From NCBI GenBank assembly GCA_030527765.1, contig JAUNAE010000128.1, positions 1-9,546 on the forward strand: a DNA stretch of 9,546 nt. The letters run 5' to 3'. The stretch comes from Eubacteriales bacterium. GTDB lineage: Bacteria; Bacillota_A; Clostridia; Lachnospirales; Lachnospiraceae. The translations under genes were made by a program, and so were the position numbers. The notes below the pieces were generated by a model. The model saw nothing but the letters and a program-made list of their open reading frames with translations, was not told the DNA's origin and did no database searches. Shown here one piece after another: positions 1 to 6,614 of the stretch (within the stretch, counting starts at the first letter, position 1; every line of letters begins with the position of its first letter).

Positions 1-23
1 GCTTCGCAACTGCCGAACTCGCG

Positions 24-52
24 CGCGAATCCTCTTGCGAGATTCGCGTTTT
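24..52 (+). terminator. Hairpin followed by short T-run, probable terminator of an upstream gene
   Basis: CGCGAATC (24-31) pairs perfectly with GATTCGCG (41-48) around a 9-nt loop and is followed by TTTT. This is an 8-bp GC-containing stem with a short U-tract, as expected of an intrinsic terminator for a + strand gene lying left of the window. The U-tract is short and the upstream gene is not visible, so the role is inferred. The loop side contains TTGCGA, which resembles the core of the intergenic motif described elsewhere in this window. Confidence 0.5.
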
Positions 53-76
53 AACCCGTAAACTGTAACGAATTAT

Positions 77-106
77 TTGACAATTAGTCATAAATAATGC
101 TATAGT
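77..106 (+). promoter_or_regulatory. Sigma-A type promoter with extended -10
   Basis: A consensus -35 TTGACA (77-82) is separated by 18 nt from TATAGT (101-106), and TGC (98-100) gives an extended -10. The predicted transcription start is at about 111-114. The first open reading frame is not until 456, so the promoter fires into a long untranslated region that ends in an intrinsic terminator. It is the best promoter seen in the window and presumably serves the structured RNA and, by readthrough, the polyamine genes. Confidence 0.75.
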
Positions 107-111
107 GTTCA

Positions 112-390
112 TGCAAGCGAACAATTATGTTCTTATGCAAAATTAGACCCTTTATTTATGGACCGTACGGACAGTCCGGGTCAGTTGCCGAATGTGGATA
201 GTAGATCCACAATTATTGATTTATAGGTTTTTCTCATCTTCTTATGAGGTCAATAAGAGTACGTGACAGTATATTTTGTGTAGAGAATCCAGTTGCTGGA
301 GGTTGGCTCGCATGCAATACGGAATCAGTGTGTAACTGAGGAAATCTTTTTGAACGATAAGCAGATGGTGATAAACCGTCTGCTTTTTTA
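112..390 (+). ncRNA. Candidate structured non-coding RNA or regulatory leader upstream of speA
   Basis: The predicted transcript of about 280 nt lies between a strong promoter and an intrinsic terminator and has no convincing reading frame. Visible structure: TGCAAGCGA (112-120) pairs with TCGCATGCA (308-316) through 8 Watson-Crick pairs and one A-A mismatch, closing a multibranch domain whose 5' strand starts right at the predicted transcript start. Inside are GACCC/GGGTC (146-150/178-182) stacked on GGAC/GTCC (160-163/174-177), TGTGGAT/ATCCACA (193-199/205-211), TTATTGA/TCAATAA (213-219/250-256) enclosing CTCAT/ATGAG (233-237/244-248), and TCCAG/CTGGA (288-292/296-300). TCAGT/ACTGA (325-329/335-339) follows outside the domain. 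I do not recognise T-box, SAM, lysine, guanidine-I, TPP, SRP, tmRNA or RNase P signatures. It may be an attenuating leader of the polyamine genes or an independent small RNA. Confidence 0.5.
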
Positions 391-394
391 TTTT
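359..394 (+). terminator. Intrinsic terminator between leader RNA and speA
   Basis: AGCAGATGGT (360-369) pairs over 10 positions (one T-G wobble) with ACCGTCTGCT (375-384) around the loop GATAA, and the stem runs directly into a T-rich tract (384-394). This is a textbook rho-independent terminator. It lies 62 nt before the speA start codon, so it either ends an independent small RNA or acts as an attenuator. Between it and speA only a weak promoter candidate is visible (TTGTTT at 404-409, TATGAA at 426-431), which favours attenuation but does not prove it. Confidence 0.85.
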
Positions 395-455
395 CCGGAA
401 ACTTTGTTTCTGGGCAGAATTCTTTTATGAATATAACAAAGATAGGGGATTAGGA

Positions 456-1913
456 ATGGAGCGTATCAGACAAATGAGAGCCCCGGTGTATGAGGCACTG
501 GAATCTTTCAAAAAAAAGAGAGTGGTTCCTTTTGACGTACCGGGTCACAAAAGAGGAAGGGGAAATCCGGAGCTGGTTTCTCTGCTTGGAGAAAAATGCG
601 TAAGCCTGGATGTGAATTCCATGAAGCCGTTGGACAATCTGGGTCATCCGGTTTCGGTCATTCGAGAGGCAGAGGAGCTGACTGCAGATGCATTTGGCGC
701 CGCTCATGCATTTCTTATGGTGAATGGAACTACCAGTGCAGTGCAGAGCATGATTCTCGCCGTGTGTAAGGAAGGGGACAAAATTATTCTTCCGCGAAAT
801 GTACACAAAAGTGTGATAAATGCCCTTGTACTCTGTGGTGGAATTCCGGTGTATGTGGAAGTGAAAGTAAACTCCAAAATCGGAATTGCTCTTGGAGTGG
901 AAACGGAAGAGATCAAGCGTGTCATAGAAGAGAATCCGGATGCAGTGGCAGTTTTTATTAACAATCCAACTTATTATGGAGTCTGCTCCAATATTGAGGA
1001 AATCGTGAAAATTGCACACGCAAAAGGAATGAAGGTGCTTGTGGATGAGGCTCATGGTACCCATCTTTATTTCAGTGAGGAACTCCCGATTTCCGGCATT
1101 GCTGCCGGAGCGGATCTGGCGGCGGTTTCCATGCATAAGTCCGGAGGCAGTCTTACCCAGAGTTCCATTCTCCTCTGTGGAAAGAATTTCGATGAGGAAT
1201 ATATGCGGCAGATTATCAATCTGACGCAGACGACAAGTGCGTCCTATCTGCTGTTGTCGAGTCTGGATATTTCCAGACGAAATCTGGCACTTCGGGGAAG
1301 TGAATCTTTCAAAAAAGTTGCAAAGATGGCGGAATATGCGCGAAGCGAGATCAATGCCATTGGCGGTTATTATGCTTATGGAAAAGAACTCATTGACGGG
1401 GAATGCGTCTACGATTTTGATGTGACAAAGCTGTCGATTTATACCCAGGGAATCGGTCTTACAGGAATCGAAGTGTATGATCTTCTCAGGGATGATTATG
1501 ACATTCAGATTGAGTTTGGTGATATCGGAAATATTCTTGCGTACATTTCCATCGGAGACAGGATGCAGGATATTGAGCGCCTTGTGGGTGCACTGGAAGA
1601 TATCAAGCGTGTGTACGGCAAGGAAGACCGGGACCAGTTCTGCGGAGACTTCATTCAGCCGGAAATGGTGCTGACTCCGAAGAGAGCTTTTTATTCGGAA
1701 AAGAAATCCGTTCCTCTGGAGGAAACAGAGGGAATGATTTCCGGCGAACTCGTCATGTGCTATCCGCCGGGAATTCCGATTCTGACTCCGGGAGAGCGGG
1801 TGACAGGAGAAATCATTCAGTACATTCAGTATGCGAAGGAGAAGGGATGCTCGATTCAGGGAACCCTGGATCCTTATACAAAAGAACTCAGCGTCATCGC
1901 AGACGAACAGTAA
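456..1913 (+). CDS. speA: Arginine decarboxylase, PLP-dependent, Orn/Lys/Arg decarboxylase fold III group
   Basis: Cytosolic PLP enzyme expected to convert arginine to agmatine plus CO2, the first step of the polyamine block. The 485-residue protein has the length of the short Bacillus SpeA type rather than the ~715-residue inducible enterobacterial decarboxylases. Seen in sequence: PGH near residue 29, the phosphate-binding NGTTSA at 90-95, the PLP-contacting VDEAHGTH around 196-203, the Schiff-base lysine K228 in SMHKSGGS, and CYPPGIP at 435-441 in the C-terminal domain typical of the family. The start is supported by AGGGGAT (444-450) at normal spacing. The family also includes lysine and ornithine decarboxylases and substrate cannot be read reliably from motifs; the linked agmatine-using aguA and aguB are the main argument for arginine. 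speE follows after 51 nt. Confidence 0.9.
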   Translation: MERIRQMRAPVYEALESFKKKRVVPFDVPGHKRGRGNPELVSLLGEKCVSLDVNSMKPLDNLGHPVSVIREAEELTADAFGAAHAFLMVNGTTSAVQSMILAVCKEGDKIILPRNVHKSVINALVLCGGIPVYVEVKVNSKIGIALGVETEEIKRVIEENPDAVAVFINNPTYYGVCSNIEEIVKIAHAKGMKVLVDEAHGTHLYFSEELPISGIAAGADLAAVSMHKSGGSLTQSSILLCGKNFDEEYMRQIINLTQTTSASYLLLSSLDISRRNLALRGSESFKKVAKMAEYARSEINAIGGYYAYGKELIDGECVYDFDVTKLSIYTQGIGLTGIEVYDLLRDDYDIQIEFGDIGNILAYISIGDRMQDIERLVGALEDIKRVYGKEDRDQFCGDFIQPEMVLTPKRAFYSEKKSVPLEETEGMISGELVMCYPPGIPILTPGERVTGEIIQYIQYAKEKGCSIQGTLDPYTKELSVIADEQ

Positions 1914-1924
1914 ATAGTAACAAG

Positions 1925-1943
1925 ACGGATTGCGTATGTCCGT
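1925..1943 (+). repeat. Recurrent intergenic motif, copy 1 (speA-speE gap)
   Basis: ACGGA (1925-1929) and TCCGT (1939-1943) form a perfect 5-bp stem around the 9-nt loop TTGCGTATG. The loop and flanks match three other gaps in this window (about 2867, 4213 and 8316) to the consensus CRGRTTGCRWATRWC. It lies 11 nt after the speA stop and just upstream of the speE ribosome binding site AGAGGAG (1952-1958). Function unknown; it could be an RNA or DNA protein-binding site, an RNA processing site or a genome-wide short palindrome. Confidence 0.5.
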
Positions 1944-1964
1944 AGGATAAGAGAGGAGAAGCTC

Positions 1965-2825
1965 ATGGCAATTTGGTTTGAACAGCTTGATACGGAAAAT
2001 GTCAAAACCGGAGTCAAGGTCAACAGACAGTTATTCAGCCAGCAGAGCGAATATCAGAGGATTGATGTGTTTGAATCCAATGAGTTTGGCAAAATGATTG
2101 TTCTGGACGGAGAAATTATCTTTTCCGAGGCAGATGAGTTTATTTATAACGAGATGATCGTACATGTTCCAATGGCGGTGCACAAAAGTGTCAAAGATGT
2201 GCTGATTATTGGCGGTGGTGACGGAGGTGTCGCAAGAGTTTGCACCCAGTATCCGGAAATTGAACACATCGATGTCGTGGAACCGGATGAGCTTTTTGTT
2301 CAGGTGAGCCGGGAATTCTTTCCGGAGACGGCAAAGGGCTTCGATGATCCAAGGGTGGAGATCCACAATATGGATGGACTTCGTTTCCTTCGCCGTTGTC
2401 ACGACAAGTACGATTTGATTATCAACGATTCCACAGATCCATTCGGACATACCGAGGGACTTTTTACAAAAGAATTCTATGGAATCTGTTATCGGGCTCT
2501 GCATGAGGATGGAATTATGGTCTATCAGCATGGAAGTCCCTTCTACGATGAAGATGAGGCGGCGTTTCGTGCCATGCATCGGAAAGTATATCGAAGCTTC
2601 CCGATCAGCCGTGTTTATCAGGCGAGCATTCCAACCTGCCCGGCAGGTTACTGGATGTTTGGATTTGCATCAAAGAAATATCATCCACTGATCGATTTCA
2701 ATCCGGTGAGATGGAAAGCCAGGGGATTGAAAACCTGGTATTACACCACGAACCTTCATCAGGGTGCATTTATGCTGCCGAAGTACGTGGAAGATCTTCT
2801 TGAGGAAGAAGAGAAGAGAAACTAA
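1965..2825 (+). CDS. speE: Spermidine synthase family aminopropyltransferase
   Basis: Expected to transfer an aminopropyl group from decarboxylated AdoMet to putrescine, giving spermidine and methylthioadenosine, in the cytosol. The 286 residues match the usual bacterial SpeE length. Visible features: LDGEIIFSEADEFIYNEM (48-64) with the family Tyr61, the nucleotide-binding GGGDGG (83-88), the acidic residue E106 at the end of the next strand, MDG at 136-138, the catalytic-centre motif DSTDP (155-159), and IPTCPAGYW (222-230) where most relatives have a VPTYPSGxW-like sequence. AGAGGAG lies 6 nt before the ATG. It is the only gene here that belongs to the AdoMet route; no speD is present in the window. 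It could therefore use dcAdoMet made elsewhere, or have another acceptor such as agmatine. The family call is firm, the acceptor is not. Confidence 0.88.
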   Translation: MAIWFEQLDTENVKTGVKVNRQLFSQQSEYQRIDVFESNEFGKMIVLDGEIIFSEADEFIYNEMIVHVPMAVHKSVKDVLIIGGGDGGVARVCTQYPEIEHIDVVEPDELFVQVSREFFPETAKGFDDPRVEIHNMDGLRFLRRCHDKYDLIINDSTDPFGHTEGLFTKEFYGICYRALHEDGIMVYQHGSPFYDEDEAAFRAMHRKVYRSFPISRVYQASIPTCPAGYWMFGFASKKYHPLIDFNPVRWKARGLKTWYYTTNLHQGAFMLPKYVEDLLEEEEKRN

Positions 2826-2852
2826 GCTAAAATCCATAGAAAACAGCATAAA

Positions 2853-2887
2853 TGCAAGCTGCGAAGCGGATTGCAAATGACTGCTTT
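2853..2887 (+). repeat. Recurrent intergenic motif, copy 2, with overlapping hairpins (speE-dehydrogenase gap)
   Basis: The motif reads GCGGATTGCAAATGAC (2866-2881). AAGCGG (2864-2869) can pair with CTGCTT (2881-2886, one G-T) around the motif, as in the other copies. Alternatively TGCAAGCT (2853-2860) pairs with AGC (2865-2867) and TTGCA (2871-2875) across a GCGA tetraloop with a GGA bulge, so two mutually exclusive hairpins overlap here. The gap (2826-2941, 116 nt) is the longest inside the six-gene polyamine block and is very A+T rich after 2891. Only a weak promoter-like pair is seen there (TTGGAA 2886-2891, TAAATA 2910-2915). Confidence 0.45.
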
Positions 2888-2941
2888 GGAATAGTTACAT
2901 AACAAAAAATAAATAACTTGTATAAAGAAGGAGAATAAATT

Positions 2942-4201
2942 ATGAGCAGATTATTAATTATCGGATGTGGAGGCGTTGCCTCTGTTGCAATTCAGAAATG
3001 CTGCCAGAACAGCGATGTGTTTGAGGAGATTATGATTGCCAGCCGTACAGTTTCCAAGTGCGACGCTCTGAAGGCAAGTCTTGAGGGAAAAACCTCCACA
3101 AAAATTACAACAGCGAAGGTGGATGCGGATAACGTGCAGGAACTGGTGGAACTGATTCGCAGTTATCAGCCGGATGCGGTTCTGAATGTTGCGCTGCCTT
3201 ACCAGGATCTGACCATTATGGATGCCTGCCTGGAGTGCAAAGTGGATTACATCGATACAGCAAACTATGAAGCTGAGGATACCAACGATCCGGAGTGGAG
3301 AGCGATCTATGAAAAGAGATGCAAGGAACTTGGCTTCTCTGCATATTTTGATTATTCCTGGCAGTGGGCTTATCAGGAGAGATATGAGAAGGCAGGTCTG
3401 ACCGCACTTCTCGGAACAGGTTTTGACCCGGGTGTTACTTCTGTATTTGCAGCTTATGCGAAGAAACACTATTTTGATGAGATTCACACCATTGACATTC
3501 TGGACTGCAACGGCGGAGACCACGGATATCCTTTCGCAACCAACTTCAATCCGGAAATCAACCTGCGTGAAGTATCTGCTCCGGGTTCCTACATGGAGAA
3601 CGGCAAATGGATCGAAATTCCGGCCATGAGCATTAAGAGAGAGTACGATTTTGACGGTGTGGGAATGAAAGATATGTATCTGCTTCACCATGAAGAGATC
3701 GAGGCTCTTGGAAGAAATATGCCTGAGGTAAAAAGAATTCGTTTCTTTATGACCTTTGGACAGAGTTATCTGACACACATGAAATGTCTGGAGAATGTGG
3801 GAATGCTTTCCACTACACCGGTGAACTTCAATGGTCAGGAAATTGTGCCGATTCAGTTTTTGAAAGAGCTTCTTCCGGATCCGGCTTCCCTTGGTCCGAG
3901 AACTGTCGGTAAGACAAACATCGGATGTATTTTCACCGGAATTAAGGACGGAAAAGAGCGCAGCATTTATATTTACAACGTCTGCGATCATCAGGAATGC
4001 TACAAGGAAGTGCAGTCTCAGGCAATCTCTTACACCACCGGTGTTCCGGCGATGATCGGAGCGATGATGGTTGTGACCGGACAGTGGAAACAGCCGGGTG
4101 TATTCACCACAGATGAGTTTGATCCGGATCCATACATGGAGGCACTGAACAAGTGGGGACTTCCATGGCAGGTTGTTGAGAATCCGGTTCTTGTACCGTG
4201 A
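2942..4201 (+). CDS. Carboxyspermidine / carboxynorspermidine dehydrogenase (saccharopine dehydrogenase family, Lys9-like)
   Basis: Expected to condense a diamine (putrescine in gut bacteria, 1,3-diaminopropane in Vibrio) with L-aspartate-beta-semialdehyde using NADPH, forming carboxyspermidine or carboxynorspermidine. The 419-residue protein opens with a Rossmann glycine motif, GCGGVASV (8-15). ASRT (33-36) at the end of the second strand carries an arginine suited to the NADP 2'-phosphate. GTGFDPGVT (158-166), YPFATNFNPEIN (196-207) and GVPAMIGAMMV (367-377) fit the polyamine branch of the saccharopine dehydrogenase family rather than lysine biosynthesis. AAGGAG (2928-2933) lies 8 nt before the ATG. 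It is followed by nspC, its normal partner. Related enzymes using agmatine are known (carboxyaminopropylagmatine route), and with speA and aguA alongside that substrate cannot be excluded. Confidence 0.88.
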   Translation: MSRLLIIGCGGVASVAIQKCCQNSDVFEEIMIASRTVSKCDALKASLEGKTSTKITTAKVDADNVQELVELIRSYQPDAVLNVALPYQDLTIMDACLECKVDYIDTANYEAEDTNDPEWRAIYEKRCKELGFSAYFDYSWQWAYQERYEKAGLTALLGTGFDPGVTSVFAAYAKKHYFDEIHTIDILDCNGGDHGYPFATNFNPEINLREVSAPGSYMENGKWIEIPAMSIKREYDFDGVGMKDMYLLHHEEIEALGRNMPEVKRIRFFMTFGQSYLTHMKCLENVGMLSTTPVNFNGQEIVPIQFLKELLPDPASLGPRTVGKTNIGCIFTGIKDGKERSIYIYNVCDHQECYKEVQSQAISYTTGVPAMIGAMMVVTGQWKQPGVFTTDEFDPDPYMEALNKWGLPWQVVENPVLVP

Positions 4202-4209
4202 GAATAGCG

Positions 4210-4232
4210 GAACAGGTTGCAAATATCTGTTT
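4210..4232 (+). repeat. Recurrent intergenic motif, copy 3 (dehydrogenase-nspC gap)
   Basis: AACAG (4211-4215) pairs with CTGTT (4227-4231) around GTTGCAAATAT, extendable by G-T pairs at both ends. The core matches the copies before speE, the dehydrogenase gene and the GH43 gene. Downstream similarity continues into TTTGA (4230-4234), also found after the copy at 8316. It sits 9 nt after the dehydrogenase stop and 12 nt before the nspC ribosome binding site. Confidence 0.5.
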
Positions 4233-4243
4233 GACTTATGTCT

Positions 4244-4249
4244 GGGAGA
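4244..4249 (+). promoter_or_regulatory. Ribosome binding site that fixes the nspC start at 4256
   Basis: Three in-frame ATGs lie at 4238, 4250 and 4256. GGGAGA (4244-4249) is 6 nt before 4256, inside the coding sequence if 4238 were used, and directly abutting 4250. No purine-rich sequence precedes 4238. The start at 4256, giving MNFSEVTTPSYV, is therefore preferred. Confidence 0.75.
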
Positions 4250-4255
4250 ATGTAT

Positions 4256-5416
4256 ATGAATTTTTCAGAAGTGACAACACCGTCTTATGTGATTGATGAG
4301 GCGAAAATCAAACAAAATCTGGAGATTCTGGCGCAGGTTGCCGAGGAGTCCGGTGCAAGAATTCTTCTTGCTCAGAAGGCTTTTTCCAATTATGAACTGT
4401 ATCCACTGATTGGAAAGTACCTGTCCGGAGCCACCGCCAGCGGACTTTTTGAGGCGAGACTGGGGTATGAGGAAATGAAAAAAGAGAATCATGTTTTCTC
4501 CCCTGCATATCGAAAAGAAGAGATTCCGGAACTGGCAGTGATTTGTGATCATATTATTTTTAATTCCTTTTCTCAGGTAAGGCGGTTTGCTGCGTTTGCC
4601 CGGGAAGAAGGGGAGCGTCAGGGAAAGCATCCAAGCTTCGGACTGCGCATTAATCCGGAATGTTCCACACAGGGGGATCATGCGATCTATGATCCCTGTG
4701 CGCCGGGCTCCAGACTTGGCGTGACACTGGAAAACTTTACAAAAGAACTGGAACGTGATCCGGAGATTCTTAAGGAACTGGACGGTCTTCATTTCCATAC
4801 CCTTTGCGAACAGAATTCCGACGATCTTGAGACGACGCTTAAGGTGGTTGAGGAAAAGTTCGGCAGCTATCTTCATGAAATGAAATGGCTGAACATGGGC
4901 GGAGGCCATCATATTACAAGAGCAGATTATGATCGGGAAAAACTCATTCAACTCGTTCGTCATATGAAAGAGACTTATCAGGTAGAGGTGTACCTGGAGC
5001 CGGGAGAGGCAATTGCTTTGAATGCCGGCTATCTGGTGACGGAAGTGCTGGAAAAAGTGGAGAATGGTATTACGACGCTGATTCTGGATGCATCTGCAGC
5101 GTGTCATATGCCGGATGTACTGGAGATGCCTTACCGCCCGCCTCTGAAAGACAGCGGTGAGGCAGGAGAAAAAGCTTACACTTATCGTCTGTCCTCCTGT
5201 ACTTGCTTGGCAGGTGATGTGATCGGAGATTATTCCTTTGACAGGGAAATTATGGTTGGAGACAGACTGTGTTTTGAAGATATGGCGATTTATTCCATGG
5301 TGAAGAATAATACGTTCAACGGAATGTGTCTGCCGTCCATTGTGCTTATGGAAGAAAGCGGAGAGTGCAGACTTCTGAAGAAGTTTGGATATGAAGACTT
5401 CAAATGCAGGTTATAG
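4256..5416 (+). CDS. nspC: Carboxynorspermidine / carboxyspermidine decarboxylase, PLP-dependent alanine-racemase fold
   Basis: Expected to decarboxylate carboxyspermidine to spermidine (or carboxynorspermidine to norspermidine), completing the aspartate-semialdehyde route with the preceding dehydrogenase. From the 4256 start it has 386 residues, normal for NspC. It opens with TPSYVIDE (8-15); the Schiff-base lysine is K41 in LAQKAFSN. GLHFHTLCEQ (177-186), the phosphate-binding GGGHHIT (215-221), LEPGEA (247-252) and the second-subunit motif CTCLAGD (315-321) are all present. IYSMVKNNTFNG (345-356) is near the C-terminus. The last 14 codons are duplicated in the following gap. Lysine-, ornithine- or diaminopimelate-decarboxylase functions are less likely, given this motif set and the dehydrogenase partner. 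Confidence 0.92.
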   Translation: MNFSEVTTPSYVIDEAKIKQNLEILAQVAEESGARILLAQKAFSNYELYPLIGKYLSGATASGLFEARLGYEEMKKENHVFSPAYRKEEIPELAVICDHIIFNSFSQVRRFAAFAREEGERQGKHPSFGLRINPECSTQGDHAIYDPCAPGSRLGVTLENFTKELERDPEILKELDGLHFHTLCEQNSDDLETTLKVVEEKFGSYLHEMKWLNMGGGHHITRADYDREKLIQLVRHMKETYQVEVYLEPGEAIALNAGYLVTEVLEKVENGITTLILDASAACHMPDVLEMPYRPPLKDSGEAGEKAYTYRLSSCTCLAGDVIGDYSFDREIMVGDRLCFEDMAIYSMVKNNTFNGMCLPSIVLMEESGECRLLKKFGYEDFKCRL

Positions 5417-5470
5417 TGGAAGAATTTTGAAGAAGTTCGGATATGAAGACTTCAGATGCAGATTGTAGTG
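5369..5470 (+). repeat. Tandem duplication of the nspC 3' end, second copy diverged and non-coding
   Basis: Unit 1 (5369-5418) covers the last 14 codons of nspC and its stop; unit 2 (5421-5470) repeats it at a 52-nt offset with 6 differences in 50 nt. Read in its own frame, unit 2 encodes RILKKFGYEDFRCRL then TAG, against RLLKKFGYEDFKCRL then TAG in nspC. Four of the six changes are synonymous and two are conservative (L/I, K/R). Unit 2 follows the real stop in a shifted frame, so it is not translated as part of NspC. Its stop is 24 nt from the aguA ATG, with the aguA ribosome binding site in between, so unit 2 looks like the original junction and unit 1 like an added one. Confidence 0.9.
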
Positions 5471-5492
5471 TAGAACAGGAGAAACAGATTGT

Positions 5493-6614
5493 ATGGAATT
5501 ACAGAAATCCGAGAAGTGGTATCCGGCAGATGAGGGATACCGCATGCCGGGAGAATTTGAACCTCACGAGGGATGCGTCCTTGTATGGCCCAGTCGGCCG
5601 GGATCCTGGACGAACGGAGGTCGGGAGGCAAAACCCGTATTTGCCATGATTGCGAGAGCCATTGCACGGAGTGAAAAGGTATGGATGCTGTCAGATGCCG
5701 ACCACCTGGAAGAATGCCGCCGGGAATTTTCAGGAGATTCTGAAATTCAGGTGCTTCCCATTGATACAGACGATGCCTGGGCACGGGATATCGGTCCGAC
5801 AGGGATTGTCGGGGAATCCGGCGAGGTTCGGGGGATTGACTGGAGATTCAATGCCTGGGGCGGCGATTATGACGGATTGTATGCCAACTGGGAAAAAGAT
5901 GACAAGGCAGCGGAGGCGATTTGCCGGGCAATTGGCATCGAGCCTGTGGATGCCAGACATCTTGTTTTGGAGGGCGGTTCGATTCATTCCGATGGAGAAG
6001 GAACTCTCATGGTGACAGAGACCTGTCTTCTGAGTCCGGGGCGCAATCCGAATCTCACAAAAGAGCAGATCGAAGAAGAACTGAAATGTTATCTCGGGGT
6101 TCAGAAGGTTCTCTGGCTTCCGAGAGGAATCGCCGGTGACGAGACCAATGAACATGTGGATAATGTCTGTGCCTTTGTCCGCCCCGGGGAAGTGGTTCTT
6201 GCATGGACCGAGGATCCTTCGGATATGCAGTGGGGACCAAGCCATGAGTGTCTTGCCTATCTGGAAAAAGAAAGAGATGCCAAAGGAAGAGCCCTTACAA
6301 TTCACAAACTTCCGATTCCGAAAAATCCGGTACGCATTACGAAGGAAGAACTGTCTGCCCTCATCTTTGAAGAAGGAGAGGATCAGAGGGAAGAAGGAGA
6401 GCGTCTGGCCGCAAGCTATGTGAATTTTTATATTTCCAACGGAGGAATTATTCTGCCGTTTTTTGGAGATGAGAATGACGAAGTGGCAGCAGAGATTTTA
6501 AGAGGACTTTTTCCTGAGAGAAAAATTTATCCGATTCCTGCCCGCCCGATTATTGTGGGCGGAGGGAATATTCATTGTATTACTCAGCAGATTCCAAGGA
6601 GAAAACAACTATGA
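5493..6614 (+). CDS. aguA: Agmatine deiminase
   Basis: Hydrolyses agmatine to N-carbamoylputrescine and ammonia in the cytosol, linking SpeA to AguB. The 373-residue protein has the family length and all expected motifs: EPHEGCVLVWPSRPGSW (23-39), DDAWARDIGPT (93-103) with the substrate-binding aspartate, NAWGGDYDG (120-128), LEGGSIHSDGEGT (159-171), SPGRNPNL (181-188), GDETNEHVDN (215-224) with H221, and the C-terminal GGGNIHCITQQIP (356-368) with nucleophile C362. AGGAGAA (5477-5483) lies 9 nt before the ATG. Its stop overlaps the aguB start (ATGA), so the two are translationally coupled. If the dehydrogenase condenses agmatine instead of putrescine, AguA could act on aminopropylagmatine, but nothing in the motifs decides this. 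Confidence 0.95.
   Translation: MELQKSEKWYPADEGYRMPGEFEPHEGCVLVWPSRPGSWTNGGREAKPVFAMIARAIARSEKVWMLSDADHLEECRREFSGDSEIQVLPIDTDDAWARDIGPTGIVGESGEVRGIDWRFNAWGGDYDGLYANWEKDDKAAEAICRAIGIEPVDARHLVLEGGSIHSDGEGTLMVTETCLLSPGRNPNLTKEQIEEELKCYLGVQKVLWLPRGIAGDETNEHVDNVCAFVRPGEVVLAWTEDPSDMQWGPSHECLAYLEKERDAKGRALTIHKLPIPKNPVRITKEELSALIFEEGEDQREEGERLAASYVNFYISNGGIILPFFGDENDEVAAEILRGLFPERKIYPIPARPIIVGGGNIHCITQQIPRRKQL

Noticed and set aside
127..201. 24-residue reading frame in the leader as a possible leader peptide
   Set aside because: No ribosome binding site precedes it, and it has only three arginine/lysine codons, not clustered. Two other short frames (158-226 and 244-339) also lack ribosome binding sites.
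112..390. T-box, SAM, lysine, TPP or guanidine-I riboswitch, SRP RNA, tmRNA or RNase P RNA
   Set aside because: The diagnostic conserved segments of each, as far as I know them, are not present. A covariance-model search would be decisive.
2954..4222. 422-codon open frame on the - strand opposite the dehydrogenase gene
   Set aside because: It mirrors a well-supported conserved + strand gene almost base for base, its translation is Cys/His/Ile rich without recognisable domains, and it would have to share every codon with the family motifs of the + strand protein.
5417..5492. Recurrent TTGCRWAT motif in the nspC-aguA gap
   Set aside because: CAGATTGTATG (5486-5496) resembles part of it but lacks the invariant C after TTG and has no complementary flanks, so it was not counted as a copy.
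6575..6610. Upstream in-frame start for aguB
   Set aside because: It would add 12 residues not found at the start of the nitrilase fold, whereas ATG 6611 has a well-placed AAGGAG and couples to the aguA stop.
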